From Coemansia sp. RSA 922 (taxonomy: Eukaryota; Kickxellomycota; Kickxellomycetes; Kickxellales; Kickxellaceae), in contig JANBQS010000044.1 of assembly GCA_027577415.1 (NCBI GenBank), positions 1 through 47,154 of the forward strand: a stretch of DNA of 47,154 nucleotides. Reading direction: 5' to 3'. The notes beneath the pieces were generated by a model. That model searched no databases. It saw only the letters and a list, made by a program, of their open reading frames with translations, and had not been told where the DNA came from. Positions within the stretch are counted from its first letter, which is position 1, and each line of letters starts with the position of its first letter. The position numbers and the translations under genes are program-made. This document shows, piece by piece, positions 1 to 10,227 of this stretch.

Positions 1-544
1 CTGCACAACCAGCAGGCAGGCCGCTGGTTTTGCTTGCTTTGTAATGTGAGCTATGAGAATTCGTGGGCCTTTGAATCGCACCTTACTCTGTTTCACTCTT
101 CCCGATAGGATTAGCTCGCTCTCTCGCTCATCCTTCACACTCCCGCCCGATATGCGGTCAAGATCACACTCGCAAAGTTGGGGGTTTGCAAATCAGCATA
201 CGTGCGACGCAAATCCACATACCCGCCCCCTGTACACACACATTCTGGATCTACTTTCTTACTAAACATGTACCAATCCTACTTGATTTACTAATTAATG
301 TCTGATGTTGATGGTCGAGTTATAGCTATCAGCATCATCCCTCCCTAATTGTGCTACTGCAACGGGGGATGCTACTAAGAAAAAAAAAACACTGAGGGCA
401 GTAGACCACGCCGAGCTTACTTGAAGCGTTTTTCTTTTTCTGCAAACGAATCCCTTCATCGACTCGATCCCTTTCTTTCTCTTGTTTGTATCATTTACGC
501 TATCTCACGGCGCTACACCTTTGTATTATATCGCTTATATCACC
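1..544. other. Intergenic, no supported gene
   Basis: I see no convincing coding region here. Short open frames exist but have no recognisable motifs. An A-rich run lies near 380-390. The last ~60 bases are pyrimidine-rich with an AT-rich patch (near 527-540) just before the zinc-finger start codon, so the 3' part is probably its promoter and leader. Confidence 0.5.
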
Positions 545-928
545 ATGTCCAAATTTGTTCCGTTCAACGGCAAGGGCCTGTTCCACTACAATCACGTCGA
601 CAAGGGTTACTTGTGCTCGTTCTGCACAAAAAGCTTTGGCTCGTTTGACCAGTATGAGGAGCACTGGCCCAAGTGCACTGGCGTGTGCACTGAGCGCCCC
701 TTCAAGCCATTTGAGCAGCCGACTTACCCAAAGTTTCCGTCATCCTTTGCCACGGCCAAGTCAGCTGACACCAAGTCAGCCAAGCCTAAGCCAGCCGACT
801 CCAAGCCAGCCGAGTCTAATCCAGCTGCAGCCGTAGCAGCAACAGCTCCAAAGGAGACCAAAGCTGGTGATGCGCCTGCCAACCCCAAGAACAACAATAA
901 CAATAACAAGAAAAACAAGAAGGGCTAG
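545..928 (+). CDS. Small C2HC zinc-finger protein, 127 aa
   Basis: The start is the ATG at 545 in a CACCATG context; the frame is open further upstream but without an ATG. Residues ~25-45 form a single zinc-knuckle-like finger with spacing C-x2-C-x12-H-x3-C (motif YLCSFCTKSFG, then H and C). A low-complexity tail follows, rich in Ala, Lys, Pro and Ser with degenerate K-P-A-D/E-S repeats, ending in an Asn/Lys run typical of a disordered, basic, possibly nuclear tail. I cannot assign a function; nucleic-acid or protein binding is plausible. The 41-residue gene at 35132 has the same finger spacing up to the histidine, so a small family may exist. It lies upstream of and parallel to the methyltransferase gene, 391 bp away. 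Confidence 0.7.
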   Translation: MSKFVPFNGKGLFHYNHVDKGYLCSFCTKSFGSFDQYEEHWPKCTGVCTERPFKPFEQPTYPKFPSSFATAKSADTKSAKPKPADSKPAESNPAAAVAATAPKETKAGDAPANPKNNNNNNKKNKKG

Positions 929-1319
929 CCTAGTTTATTGACTATTTGTATTCTAACAACGTTTTATGCTCTTTCTGGCCTTGCCAGTTCTGTCTATTTT
1001 TTTTATGAACACGCTGTCGCTAACACCTGGCATTGGTGAAATTGTGCTTCTAAAGCGAGAATTACTCTGGATGCTTGACGCCATTTGCAAACTCCGCTTA
1101 TAGCGCCAATGCCAACCAACTATAGTTTCTATTGGGCTACTACAGCTCGGAAATGAACCAATTTCCTGGTGTCATCTGATGATATCAAAAGTCACCAATC
1201 GACCCAAATGCGATGATTGAACTAGCTTTCCATTTTTCCTTCCGCTGTTCTTTTTTTCTTTCTACTTGATCTCGCAGCTATATAATTTTGCCCTATATAT
1301 TGTGTTTTAGTCTCCTACT
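929..1319. other. Intergenic region holding the methyltransferase promoter
   Basis: No coding region is seen. The 3' end is pyrimidine-rich (around 1230-1265) and is followed by TATA-like sequences at 1279-1285 and 1293-1300 just before the ATG at 1320. Confidence 0.5.
1279..1285 (+). promoter_or_regulatory. TATA box of the H3K9 methyltransferase gene
   Basis: TATATAA, about 35-40 bp before the start codon; a second AT-rich TATATAT-like site follows at 1293. The short distance implies a very short 5' leader if this TATA is used. Confidence 0.45.
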
Positions 1320-2453
1320 ATGACAAGAGGCGGTGCCAAGCAGCGAGGGACAAGACGGAGCGCAAAGGCAAGCGTGACTAGCCACGTCAACTTGGATCTG
1401 CAACCCGCACATCAGCCAGTCGTGGAAAGCTCAGAAGGGGAGATCGAAGAGGAGAAAGAGAAAGTTACCAGTAGCAGGCGCTCTTTCGAATTGGAGGCCA
1501 TTGTTGGCGACGCGAAGATTGAAGGGGTGCAGCATTTTGAGATACAATGGAAGGGGCTTGGCATTGAGCACAATTCCTGGTGTACAAAGGACGAAATGGA
1601 AATAGAGTACCCCGAGACTCTGGCCAAGTACCTGCAGGCGCTAGAAAATAACAGAGCGAACGTCAGCAAGTTTAACCGTCTATTTCAGTATGCAAAGGGT
1701 CAGTCCATCTCAGTGCTCAACACAGTGGACGATGTCGATTGTCCAGAGGATTTCACGTACATTAACCACAACATATACTCTGATGAAGTACCACGACCTT
1801 GTACGCCCATGTTCTGGTGTGAGTGCACCAACGGCTGTCACGAAGGCTGTGAGTGCGCGAGTGAGAGAAACTACAACAAAGACGGACGGCTCATATCTGT
1901 GGGTAAGGGGCGAATAGTGGAGTGCGGCCCCCTATGCAAGTGTGGCGACGAGTGCATCAACCGTGTAGTACAAAATGGCAGCAAGGCAGAGTTAGAGCTT
2001 CGGCGCTATCTTCATAAGGGCTGGGGAGTAGTAACTAAGTGCCCCCTGAAAAAGGGTACGTTTGTAGCCGAGTACGTGGGCGAGGTCATTACCACTGACG
2101 AGGCAGAGAGGCGTGGATTCAAGGACAAACCGCAGGGCCTAACCTATCTGTATGATCTGGACAACGAGTTTTTTGCCAGTGACTGTAGTGACTTTTCGAT
2201 TGATGCAAAGACTCATGGCAACATATCGCGCTTCTTCAACCACTCGTGTAATCCAAACATGAACACTCACTCGATCTATATCGAGCACCGCGATCCACGC
2301 CTGCATCGTCTAGCGATTTTTGCTACGCGCTATATTAGGATCGGCGAGGAGCTTACTATTGACTATTCACCTGGGGCGGTTGAAGGCGAGAGTGTCAAGA
2401 CAGATCCATGCCATTGCGGTGCCACAAACTGTCGCAAGTTTATGTTCTTTTAG
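1320..2453 (+). CDS. clr4: SUV39/Clr4-type histone H3 lysine-9 methyltransferase
   Basis: Intronless 377-residue frame with the complete SUV39 architecture. Residues ~56-110 are a chromodomain (FELEAIVGD ... FEIQWKGL, with an aromatic-cage Trp near 77) that would bind methylated H3K9. Residues ~141-218 are a cysteine-rich pre-SET (CECTNGCHEGCEC ... CGPLCKCGDEC) that folds around a zinc cluster. Residues ~225-349 are the SET domain, with NHSCNPN (307-313) and GEELTIDY (342-349), the SAM-binding and catalytic motifs. Residues 364-377 are the post-SET, C-x-C-x4-C, which with the NHSC cysteine makes the last zinc site. Family knowledge: these enzymes deposit H3K9me2/3 and nucleate heterochromatin. 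All key residues look intact. The chromodomain argues for the Clr4/SUV39H group over the DIM-5 group, which lacks it. It is convergent with the ABC transporter, with about 106 bp between the stops. Confidence 0.93.
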   Translation: MTRGGAKQRGTRRSAKASVTSHVNLDLQPAHQPVVESSEGEIEEEKEKVTSSRRSFELEAIVGDAKIEGVQHFEIQWKGLGIEHNSWCTKDEMEIEYPETLAKYLQALENNRANVSKFNRLFQYAKGQSISVLNTVDDVDCPEDFTYINHNIYSDEVPRPCTPMFWCECTNGCHEGCECASERNYNKDGRLISVGKGRIVECGPLCKCGDECINRVVQNGSKAELELRRYLHKGWGVVTKCPLKKGTFVAEYVGEVITTDEAERRGFKDKPQGLTYLYDLDNEFFASDCSDFSIDAKTHGNISRFFNHSCNPNMNTHSIYIEHRDPRLHRLAIFATRYIRIGEELTIDYSPGAVEGESVKTDPCHCGATNCRKFMFF

Positions 2454-2559
2454 CATGTCCAAATGTAATCTACTGTTAATGTCTACTTGTCTATGTTTAT
2501 TTGCGGTGTTGTATTTGCTAAATCAATTATACCAATTAACTAAACGCTTTGGAAACACT

Positions 2560-5500
2560 CTAAAATTCGTTGGCTTGGACGAGCTCTGCAAACTTTCCGC
2601 CGTTTGCTATCAGTACTTGGGGAGGGCCCATTTCAACAATTTCGCCCTTATCCATGACAATAATTCTGTCGCTGTTCATAATAGTGTCCAAGCGATGAGC
2701 AATGGTAAGCACAGTGCTGTTGCTAAACTCGCTGCGGATAAGCTCTTGCATCTTGCGATCTGTCTCCTGATCCACGTCAGCAGTGGCCTCATCTAAAATC
2801 AAAACCTTGTGCTTGCGCATAATTACACGACACAGGCTAAATAGCTGCTTCTGACCATTGCTAAATCCTTCTCCGCCTTGTATCAGATACTTGTTGATTC
2901 CAGTCGCTGGAGTTATGCTATCTTCTATTTCAGGCCTTTTTGCAAATAAAAGCAACAAAACCCGCATCATCAAGCCAGAGTTCTCCCACCTTAATCTTAT
3001 AGACTTTGCCTCTTCATCCTCCTCTTTATCCTCAATCTCGCTCTCCACTGCAGTATTACCGTTATTATTGCTGCTTGCAATAGATGTCTGGCTAGTCAAT
3101 CTAGCTGGTTTGTGCTTGCGATTTGGATCAATCAACTCTGCAACGCCACACTTGATCATTGCCGCCCATATATCCTCAATGGTAAACTCATATAATGGAT
3201 CCAAGTTCCGCTTGACAGTTCCGCTAAACATAGCCGACTCTTGCGGAATAATGCCCAGCTTGGGTCGAAAGTCCCCCACACCAAACTTTGCAGTGTCATG
3301 ACCGTCAATTTCAATTGATCCTTCAACGTTCTTGTTAAGCAGTCGGAATATAGCCTTGGCCAATGTCGACTTTCCAGCACCAGTACGTCCAACGATTCCA
3401 ATCTTTTCTCCGGGACGAGCAGTGAAATTGAGATTCTTTAGAGCATAGTCCAGGCTTGCTCCGTACTTGACAGAGAGGTTCTTAAATTCGACATTTCCAC
3501 TAGATGGCCACTCGCCTGGCACACGACAATCTTCTACAATATACGGCCCCTCTGGCTCAAGATCGGCGTACTGACGGAACATGCCAACGTCTTCTGAAAA
3601 CCGCTGCAGGCGGCTAGGAATTTTTACCAACCTTCCAACGTTGTGGATCATGCAGTCTACATCGTCCTGGAACAACCTCAGCTGACCTGAGCTGGCCTTG
3701 TGCTTTGTCAAATGAGACTGTGTAATTGCCGAGCATGTAGTCAAAAAATTTCCAGCAAAGCTAATACTGATAGTAGCCATTTCAGACAACAAGCTTGCAG
3801 ACTTTGTTGGCTGTGTGATCTTTGCCTCTTCGTCCTTGTCAGAGGTGTAGCGTGACATGTAATGTGACTCTACGCCAAACATACGAATCATAAGACCTCC
3901 ACCATTGATAATGCTCTCAGTCTGCGAATGCTTGCTGCTCACTTCTCGACTCATGCGGCGCAGTGAGCCCAATGCAGGGCTTGTAAACCTTCTAACCACA
4001 GTACGTGCCCAAACAACCAATGGCACAATAATAATCAGCTGTGGCGTTGCCTGTGCTGAGCGCCAAATGGTCAGCACCGATGTGATTGCATTTGCTGTCT
4101 CTGAGCACAAATATCTTGGAATTCCGTACGCCATAGTGGAAGAGCCATCATCATGCACAGATTCAATATCATACCGGTCCACCCTTTCAATTAGCGATAG
4201 TGGAGCATGAATTAGACTGCGCACAAAATCATTCTGTATGTCAACTTCTAGCTTTTCCTCAGAAAACATGTCACCAACATATCTTTCAATTAAAAGCAGT
4301 ATCTCACTTGTAGCCGTCTTTAGCAGGCAAACCTTTAAGTACCAGAGTACTGCATCATGGCTGACAATGTTGGACTTTGCATTCTCCTTTAGCGCGGCAA
4401 TGTTGTACCCCTCCAAAATAAAACTTGCAATGGGCTTGAAAATCGCGGGTACTATAGTGGTAGCAATAACATGCCAACCACAGAGTCTAAACACATACTT
4501 TGCATTATCTAGTAGTGTACGCTTCTGCTGTGGTAGTTGATCTTCGTCAGCTTCTGAGCATTTTGATGATGTTTCATCGGAAATAGTTGCTTGGGGATCA
4601 GCATCAGTGGTCAAAGCTATCGTAGAGGAGTCTGTGTCGGTTTCAAATGAATTAGATTCACAAACATCATCAATCTCAACGGCAGCAACAGGGGCAATAT
4701 ACTGGCGCTCCTTGGGTTCCTGGTAGACAACTGATGTCGTTTTATCGTCGACTGTGATAACTTGGTTGCAGAATGGCAGCATAGATTCAGAGTGCGTAGT
4801 AATAATGCGCAGTTTGTTTCTCAGCAATCCAGAACTCAAGATGACATTATCCAGAATATGACGCTTGACATGAGCATCAACTGCTGACAATGGATCATCC
4901 AGCATGTAAACATCGGCCTGCGAGTACACAGTTCTAGCCAGTGCTAGTCTAGCCCGCTGCCCACCAGAAATGTTGACTCCACGTTCTCCAATCATGGTCA
5001 TATCGCTGTCGGGCCATGACTCCAAATCCCGAGTCAATGCACAGGCGTGAATAACTTTCCAATAGTACTCCTCATCAAACTCGCGACCAAATAGAATGTT
5101 GGCGCGCATAGTGTCGTTCATGATCCATGGCGACTGCTCCATATAGCCAATTCTTCCAACCACAGCACCTGAGCCCTTGGTCATCTCCAGCTCTCTGCAC
5201 ATGGCCAACAATAGAGATGTCTTTCCAGAGCCTGTCTTGCCAACCACAGCAACTAGTTCGCCTGCGGCCGCATTAAGAGTAACCTGTTTGAGAAGTGCAG
5301 CTTTCTTTTCCCATCTAAAGCTGCAATTGTTTATAGTAATTGATGGCACTTGCTTCAAGTCGCCAAGTCTCGTGTGAACAATGGTGTTGAATGTCTCGCC
5401 TCGGAAAACGTGTTCAAGCCTAGTGGTGTCTTTAATTAGCTTTGAAACTCTGCCCATTTGCCAGGCAATTCTTACAACATTCCAACGCATGGTGCTAATA

Positions 5501-6873
5501 TGTTCAGTCATTTCTAGCAATTGAGAGTTGGTCATGGCATACTCTGTAGAAGACATTGTCTTTAGATACATTACAACAGTAATATACATTGACAAGTCAG
5601 TCGTCAACATGGTGGCACATCTCATCACCCTAAATACGAATAGCACAGCAGGCGCATACCATGGAAGGTTTTTAAACGACTCAAGGGGTCTCCTTATCTT
5701 TGAATCCGTGTACATGCGCTCCCATCCAAACATTTTTACGGTCTTGATACTGAAATAAATAGATTCAATAGTGTCACCCTGGTAAAATCCACAGCTTGGA
5801 TCCCAATCATTCCCACTACCCATCAAACGCTGAAGCGTCCAGTCAAACATATTAACACTCGAAGCTACAAGCAGTGGTATAAACGCATACCAGCCTACCT
5901 GGCGGTAGATAGGTAGCACGGTTGCCAGTGTACCAAAAACGTAAGGAATAATGTCTTGTAGATCTTGGACATCATTGACCATACTTTGTACTATTCTAAA
6001 ATCCCACTTCGAGGGGATTCTCTTCAATCCAGATTGCATAAGAGGCTTGCGTACTAGCTCCAGCTCCAAAACGTTCTTAACTCTGGCCTTTTCCTTGTCT
6101 ATATATTCCGTTAAATGCTTTTTCTGCATATCCAAAAGCTCAATTAGAATTATGCCCACTGCCGCCATGTATGCCTTGTAATAGACAGTGGTAACAGAGG
6201 AGTCAAGGCAATGGTAGATATAACCGTTCAGCATTGTCTTCATAATTGGCAATAGTTTGAACAGCATACCTGCCACATGGATGGGAATCATAGGCTTCCA
6301 TACCATGCGAATAATTGCCCTGATAAGAAACAATGACTCGTTAGTATTGATAGCTAGCTCAGCATAGGCATTACGCAGCTGGAATCTCTTGGGCACAGGC
6401 CACAAGTCATCCAGAGTTAGCTCACGTAGCTTTTGCAAGGCGTTATAATAACGTACTTGAGCAAAGGAAATGTCTTGCATAATTGTTTTCAGCTGGGTCT
6501 GATTTGAGAGGTTAAGGTTAGCCAGAACAAGGCATAGGTGAAGCAACACGCCTAGAAAGCCTTGGAGTAGGCTGACATTGCTGCAAAGCAGACGGTAGAT
6601 GCCAAATGCGTTAGCAAGCTGAAAGAGGGCGTATCCTGATGGGTGAGCACTTAGCAAGGGCAGAGCAAACGAAGCAACTTGGTTGAGTGTCCTTTTATGC
6701 CCGGAAAGGTGGCTAGCAGCGAGGATAACTAAAAGAGCGCTGGCAATGTGCGAGAAGGGACTGGCAAGTTGCGGTGAAAAGACGCGCTTGTCCCGTGCAA
6801 CTAAATACATTGCTGTAAGTACTACAGCGGCATCACCAGCCGGGTAGGCCATGCCACTGAGTAGAGAAAACAT
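2560..6873 (-). CDS. ABCC (MRP)-type full-length ABC transporter
   Basis: About 1437 residues from the ATG at 6873; the frame stays open upstream to ~7068 without an ATG, and the ATG at 6852 is an alternative. Order: hydrophobic N-terminal segments, TMD1, NBD1, a Ser/Thr/Asp-rich linker, TMD2, NBD2. NBD1 has Walker A GKTGSGKT (~545-552), signature ISGGQ (~635), Walker B MLDDPLSAVDAH (Asp after Walker B, as in ABCC NBD1) and an H-loop-like TTHS. NBD2 has GRTGAGKST (~1162-1170), a Q-loop IIPQES, signature FSNGQ (~1337), LILDEATADVD and IAHRL. Family knowledge: ABCC pumps export glutathione conjugates or organic anions, often at the vacuole. Odd: NBD2 is ~85 residues longer than NBD1 between Walker A and signature, because of an acidic insertion. 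Just upstream of the ATG is a pyrimidine tract ending in TTGACAG, so an unseen 5' exon is possible. Confidence 0.88.
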   Translation of the reverse strand: MFSLLSGMAYPAGDAAVVLTAMYLVARDKRVFSPQLASPFSHIASALLVILAASHLSGHKRTLNQVASFALPLLSAHPSGYALFQLANAFGIYRLLCSNVSLLQGFLGVLLHLCLVLANLNLSNQTQLKTIMQDISFAQVRYYNALQKLRELTLDDLWPVPKRFQLRNAYAELAINTNESLFLIRAIIRMVWKPMIPIHVAGMLFKLLPIMKTMLNGYIYHCLDSSVTTVYYKAYMAAVGIILIELLDMQKKHLTEYIDKEKARVKNVLELELVRKPLMQSGLKRIPSKWDFRIVQSMVNDVQDLQDIIPYVFGTLATVLPIYRQVGWYAFIPLLVASSVNMFDWTLQRLMGSGNDWDPSCGFYQGDTIESIYFSIKTVKMFGWERMYTDSKIRRPLESFKNLPWYAPAVLFVFRVMRCATMLTTDLSMYITVVMYLKTMSSTEYAMTNSQLLEMTEHISTMRWNVVRIAWQMGRVSKLIKDTTRLEHVFRGETFNTIVHTRLGDLKQVPSITINNCSFRWEKKAALLKQVTLNAAAGELVAVVGKTGSGKTSLLLAMCRELEMTKGSGAVVGRIGYMEQSPWIMNDTMRANILFGREFDEEYYWKVIHACALTRDLESWPDSDMTMIGERGVNISGGQRARLALARTVYSQADVYMLDDPLSAVDAHVKRHILDNVILSSGLLRNKLRIITTHSESMLPFCNQVITVDDKTTSVVYQEPKERQYIAPVAAVEIDDVCESNSFETDTDSSTIALTTDADPQATISDETSSKCSEADEDQLPQQKRTLLDNAKYVFRLCGWHVIATTIVPAIFKPIASFILEGYNIAALKENAKSNIVSHDAVLWYLKVCLLKTATSEILLLIERYVGDMFSEEKLEVDIQNDFVRSLIHAPLSLIERVDRYDIESVHDDGSSTMAYGIPRYLCSETANAITSVLTIWRSAQATPQLIIIVPLVVWARTVVRRFTSPALGSLRRMSREVSSKHSQTESIINGGGLMIRMFGVESHYMSRYTSDKDEEAKITQPTKSASLLSEMATISISFAGNFLTTCSAITQSHLTKHKASSGQLRLFQDDVDCMIHNVGRLVKIPSRLQRFSEDVGMFRQYADLEPEGPYIVEDCRVPGEWPSSGNVEFKNLSVKYGASLDYALKNLNFTARPGEKIGIVGRTGAGKSTLAKAIFRLLNKNVEGSIEIDGHDTAKFGVGDFRPKLGIIPQESAMFSGTVKRNLDPLYEFTIEDIWAAMIKCGVAELIDPNRKHKPARLTSQTSIASSNNNGNTAVESEIEDKEEDEEAKSIRLRWENSGLMMRVLLLLFAKRPEIEDSITPATGINKYLIQGGEGFSNGQKQLFSLCRVIMRKHKVLILDEATADVDQETDRKMQELIRSEFSNSTVLTIAHRLDTIMNSDRIIVMDKGEIVEMGPPQVLIANGGKFAELVQANEF

Positions 6874-7266
6874 GCGTACCAAAGAGCCTCCAAGAGAAAT
6901 ATCTGTCAAGAAAGAAAGAAGCAAAAAAAGTAGTTTAAAAAGAGAGAATAAGTGGACACAAGAGGAATACTGGACCAGAACAAGTGTTGGGAAAACATCA
7001 AGGGGTTTTAAGTGTGGATGCTGCTCCAATCCTTGAGAAAAAATATGTTGACTGTGGCCGCAGCCCAACCAGGTTTTCTTTGAATTCCTTTGAACATCAT
7101 TTTTTACTTGTTTTTAAAAGAGTACTATGCCATTTGCCATCAAAGTGGGGAATTTTTTTTCTCTTTTTGTGCTACACTCCAAAGAACAGACAAAGGAAAC
7201 CGCAGCAAGAACCGCAGCAAGGACCGACAACACATGTGTGGTCGTCTAAAGCACAAACAAAGGTTG

Positions 7267-7862
7267 GCTGATCACCACATGGGTGATAGTAAATGGTCGA
7301 TCTACGACAAGGACAAAAAGTTTCAAGAGTTTGAGGACATCGCTCCACAGCAGTTCTACAAAGATCACGTCAAGCAGGACTGATTCAACACAGTATCGCT
7401 GATCTACGACCCACATAATGACTATATAAAAAAGTATACAATCAATTTACTGGACAAAGTGGTGAGAGCAGATACGGTACACTATATCAATTTGCCAGTA
7501 GATGACATTAAACGCTATGCGGTTTCGGCCATCAATGCTGGGTTGCCTGTGTGGTTTGCATGTGACGTTGGCAAGTACCAATTACGCACCGAAGACATGC
7601 AAGGCACTGAACTCATTGACAATAGGACGGCGTTCAACTTTGGCACGAGCACTACAAAGGCTGAGCGGCTTCAGTATAGCGGCCAGGAAGATAGAGAATT
7701 CATGGGAGAAGTGGCTATGGAAACATCAGGTGCTTGACGGTGACTGACATATAGTTCAATGAATCTGTTTACCAAATCGTTCTAAAGAAGAACGACCTTC
7801 CTTGGGAAGTACTGGCTGTGCTTATCTAGGATACATTAGTAGTTCAGCCATATTGGTGCGCT
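7267..7862 (+). pseudogene. Bleomycin hydrolase (C1B peptidase) 3' remnant
   Basis: A broken C-terminal fragment of a bleomycin hydrolase/PepC-like cysteine peptidase. One frame holds DKDKKFQEFEDIAPQQFY (near 7305-7361), then after an in-frame TGA (7381-7383) continues to DIKRYAVSAINAGLPVWFACDVGK and NKAERL-like sequence to ~7680. A second frame then carries the catalytic-Asn motif as IENSW (~7695). A third frame carries YQIVLKKNDLPWEVLAVL (7770-7823), the C-terminal end of the family, followed by TAG (7827-7829) where Gln is usual. The N-terminal half with the active-site Cys is missing, and the catalytic-His segment appears deleted. Two frameshifts and two stops make it non-functional. It lies directly upstream of, and divergent from, the ABC gene. 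Confidence 0.82.
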
Positions 7863-8172
7863 AGCAAAGTGAATAGAATCAGTATTAATTTTATATTTAC
7901 ATTTTCCTACATTAACCGTGACCTTTATAGCCACAAGCCTCTAGATTTGTTTCAATGGCCTGAGTGCCAAATATATTCCATTTTCTCACTAGAACTCTTG
8001 AATTTTTTATTTGCTTTGGTGTAGGATACTCATCAGCCTTAAATGGTAAAGGTGTTATAAATCAATAGTTTGCTGTTTTCGCGCCTATCCTTGCCTTACA
8101 GCTAATAGTCAACCTCAGCTACAAGCTCATCGGTCTTGCAGTAGATCATATATTCAATGTTGCGTAAACACT
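7863..8172. other. AT-rich intergenic spacer
   Basis: Between two pseudogenes. I see no gene, RNA gene or repeat. Confidence 0.5.
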
Positions 8173-8978
8173 TTACAGCTGGCACAGGAAAACCAGGCAA
8201 AAAATGAGCAATTTCAAAGTTGCAGCATAAGTAAACGCCATATACGTGGGCAGCTCGGTCCTTCTAACATCATCGGGCATTGCTCCAAACCATGGGAGTG
8301 GCGCGTAAAGATCTGATAAAAACGGTAATGACTTGGTCAACAAAATAGCTTGCCAAATATTGTCTTGTGCATGGTATCGACAGAACCTGAATAGAGAGCC
8401 GATATTATTTCGCCACCAGGTGAAACACCGTTGATTTCTCACACGGCTGCTCCCAGACCAATTCTTAGAGCAAACCCAATCGCTTCCGCGTATGTGGCAA
8501 AACAGTTCGGGAGAAGCTTATACATGTGCCTAAATTTGACACACTGAAGCTTTGGATGGCTGGTAGGTGTAAAGACGTCGTGTTGACGAAGCATAAACAC
8601 CAAAAAATCGTCTGATTGTAGTGTGAAATTCTCAAGTGTAGCAGAGTTGCCAATAAAAAGTGTGTCGTCGCCAAATGGGCATGTAAATGTAACAATTAGC
8701 AACCAAAAAAATGGAAATGGCATAGCGCCAGAAAAAACTGGTCGCCTTGATATGCCATGTAATTTATACTCCTGTAGCCTCAGGGTGTGCAAGCATGGAT
8801 ACGTTACGTAGCCGCCATTGGGGTTTTGCACGAGACAGGCCAGGTCGTTAAAACAATGCAACACAAGATACAAGGAGTGCAGCGTTTGCGCATTCCGCCG
8901 TGCCAGGGGCACAAGTTGGTTGCTGCCGCATTCATTCCAGAAGCTGATGTACACCAGGTCTCAGTTATCATCCAATAG
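8173..8978 (-). pseudogene. F-box/LRR-like family, truncated copy
   Basis: Homologous by eye to the copy at 14163-15793: shared blocks are RNAQTL, YPCLHTLRL, AMPFPFF, ATLENFTL, MLRQHDVFT and LPFLSDL. The first open stretch runs from ~8954 to a TGA at 8439-8441, sitting where the other copy has Arg (CGA to TGA fits). In-frame homology resumes for a few codons (EINGVSPGGEIISA), then shifts frame near 8360 into the LPFLSDL block, ending at 8173. The N-terminal half is gone; upstream of ~8978 the sequence gives way to repeat copy A after about 80 bp. It is not functional. The family's role is unknown; the N-terminus of the fuller copy resembles an F-box. Confidence 0.75.
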
Positions 8979-9054
8979 TAATACCACAGGCAAAACACTT
9001 TTACTTTGGCAACTGTACACAATGCGAGTTCGAAGCTGACAGAGCTGCAAGACT

Positions 9055-9660
9055 GTTACTTAGTGAGCGTAGCGAGACTTGAAGCGTATAGAATATAATA
9101 AATATGAGCGTATATAAAAGTGAGAACAAGTATCTACCTCTGGATGCCGACAGGTCAATGTTTATATAGCCTTTTTCATGGCCCGTTTCCACAGACGGAA
9201 ATACGCCTTTCCCGCTACCCTTAGTGTCACCGTGTTGTGCCTCTTTGTAGGCGGGCGATCATCTATCGTCGGCAGGGCATTTGGGCGTTGAGAATCTGGG
9301 CCTTCTGGCAGGCGTGTGTCATCATCGGACTGAACAGTTGAGCTGACGCGCTGTTCCACAACGCGCGTAACACGCCTATTCGGCCAATGGCCAAGGTGCA
9401 GGGAGGTACTGCTGCTATTGTTTTTAGTGCTAACACATTGTAAAAGTACCCATGGTCACTAACATGAACGCTCAAGACTCGGTGCAAGTTGTCCACAAGG
9501 TGTCCCTTTTTTGCTATCCATTTGTGAGCACCAAGTGATGACATTCGTGTAGCTTGCTTGTTCTCCTCACATTTATGGCCACCCCCAGCATGACGGCCGA
9601 TTTTAGATATCATTTGTAGTTCAAAGTAATTTACTAGCTTGGTTATTTAGATATTCACAA
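9055..9660 (-). repeat. Dispersed repeat copy A encoding a basic C-terminal tail
   Basis: One of three related copies (also 30585-31000 and 35610-35938). Read on the minus strand it encodes a Pro/Asp-rich stretch ending in LRVAGKAYFRLWKRAMKKAI then a stop (9162). A conserved ~110 bp non-coding part follows, ending in GTTACTTAGTGAGCGTAGCGAG at 9055. At the other side a conserved block (CGGCCGTCATGCTGGGGGTGGC) lies near 9580-9605, and similarity to copy B seems to run out at GATATTCACAA (9660). Copy A has ~190 bp in the middle that copy B lacks. No transposase is seen. It could be a non-autonomous element or the 3' end of a dispersed gene family. Confidence 0.8.
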
Positions 9661-10227
9661 TTCTAATTTGTTGTGTAATCGAGTATTTGGGGACGTAAGC
9701 TGCTTTAGTAGCAAGAATCTGTCAAGGCATTAGGTGTAGATCTTGTCGATGACCAATGCAAGCTTAATTGCACTAGCCATATTATTCTTGTTTAGAGCCA
9801 TGGGCGCAGCATCAATGGCATTTGCTTTTCCCTTACATCACTGCTTGGACTTTCTTTATGCTTGGTGGCAGATCAAATTACGCGTCTCTTAAATCTACTG
9901 TGATAGTTCAGGCGCCGCCAGAGAGTTTTATCTCTTTCCTTTTTCGTGTCCACTACTATTATTTTTCATTATATTCTGTACAATCCATTAACTATTCTGT
10001 GTCGATTCCAATGCCGGGTAGGGTAGCAACTTATTTTGTAAGTTTAAAGTGGCAGATCCCTATTGAAGTCAGTGGGCGAAACTGTTAGCTCAGGTAAGCA
10101 CAGCATGTCGTTCTGACAGAGAGTCGTCAATATCTCTCCCTATTTCAGCTTAGGCCTATCACTAGCACATTCAACATGTTGCGCCACACAAGGACAAGTT
10201 CCTTATTCAGATTTTAGATAGTGGATG
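9661..10227. other. Intergenic, nothing recognised
   Basis: No motif-bearing frame or RNA gene could be supported on either strand. Confidence 0.45.

Noticed and set aside
53..265. Plus-strand ORF of 70 codons with ATG
   Set aside because: No motif, no promoter element, low-complexity Ser/Arg content; length is expected by chance.
724..918. Hydrophobic minus-strand frame opposite the zinc-finger tail
   Set aside because: Shadow of the Ala/Lys/Pro repeats in the plus-strand gene.
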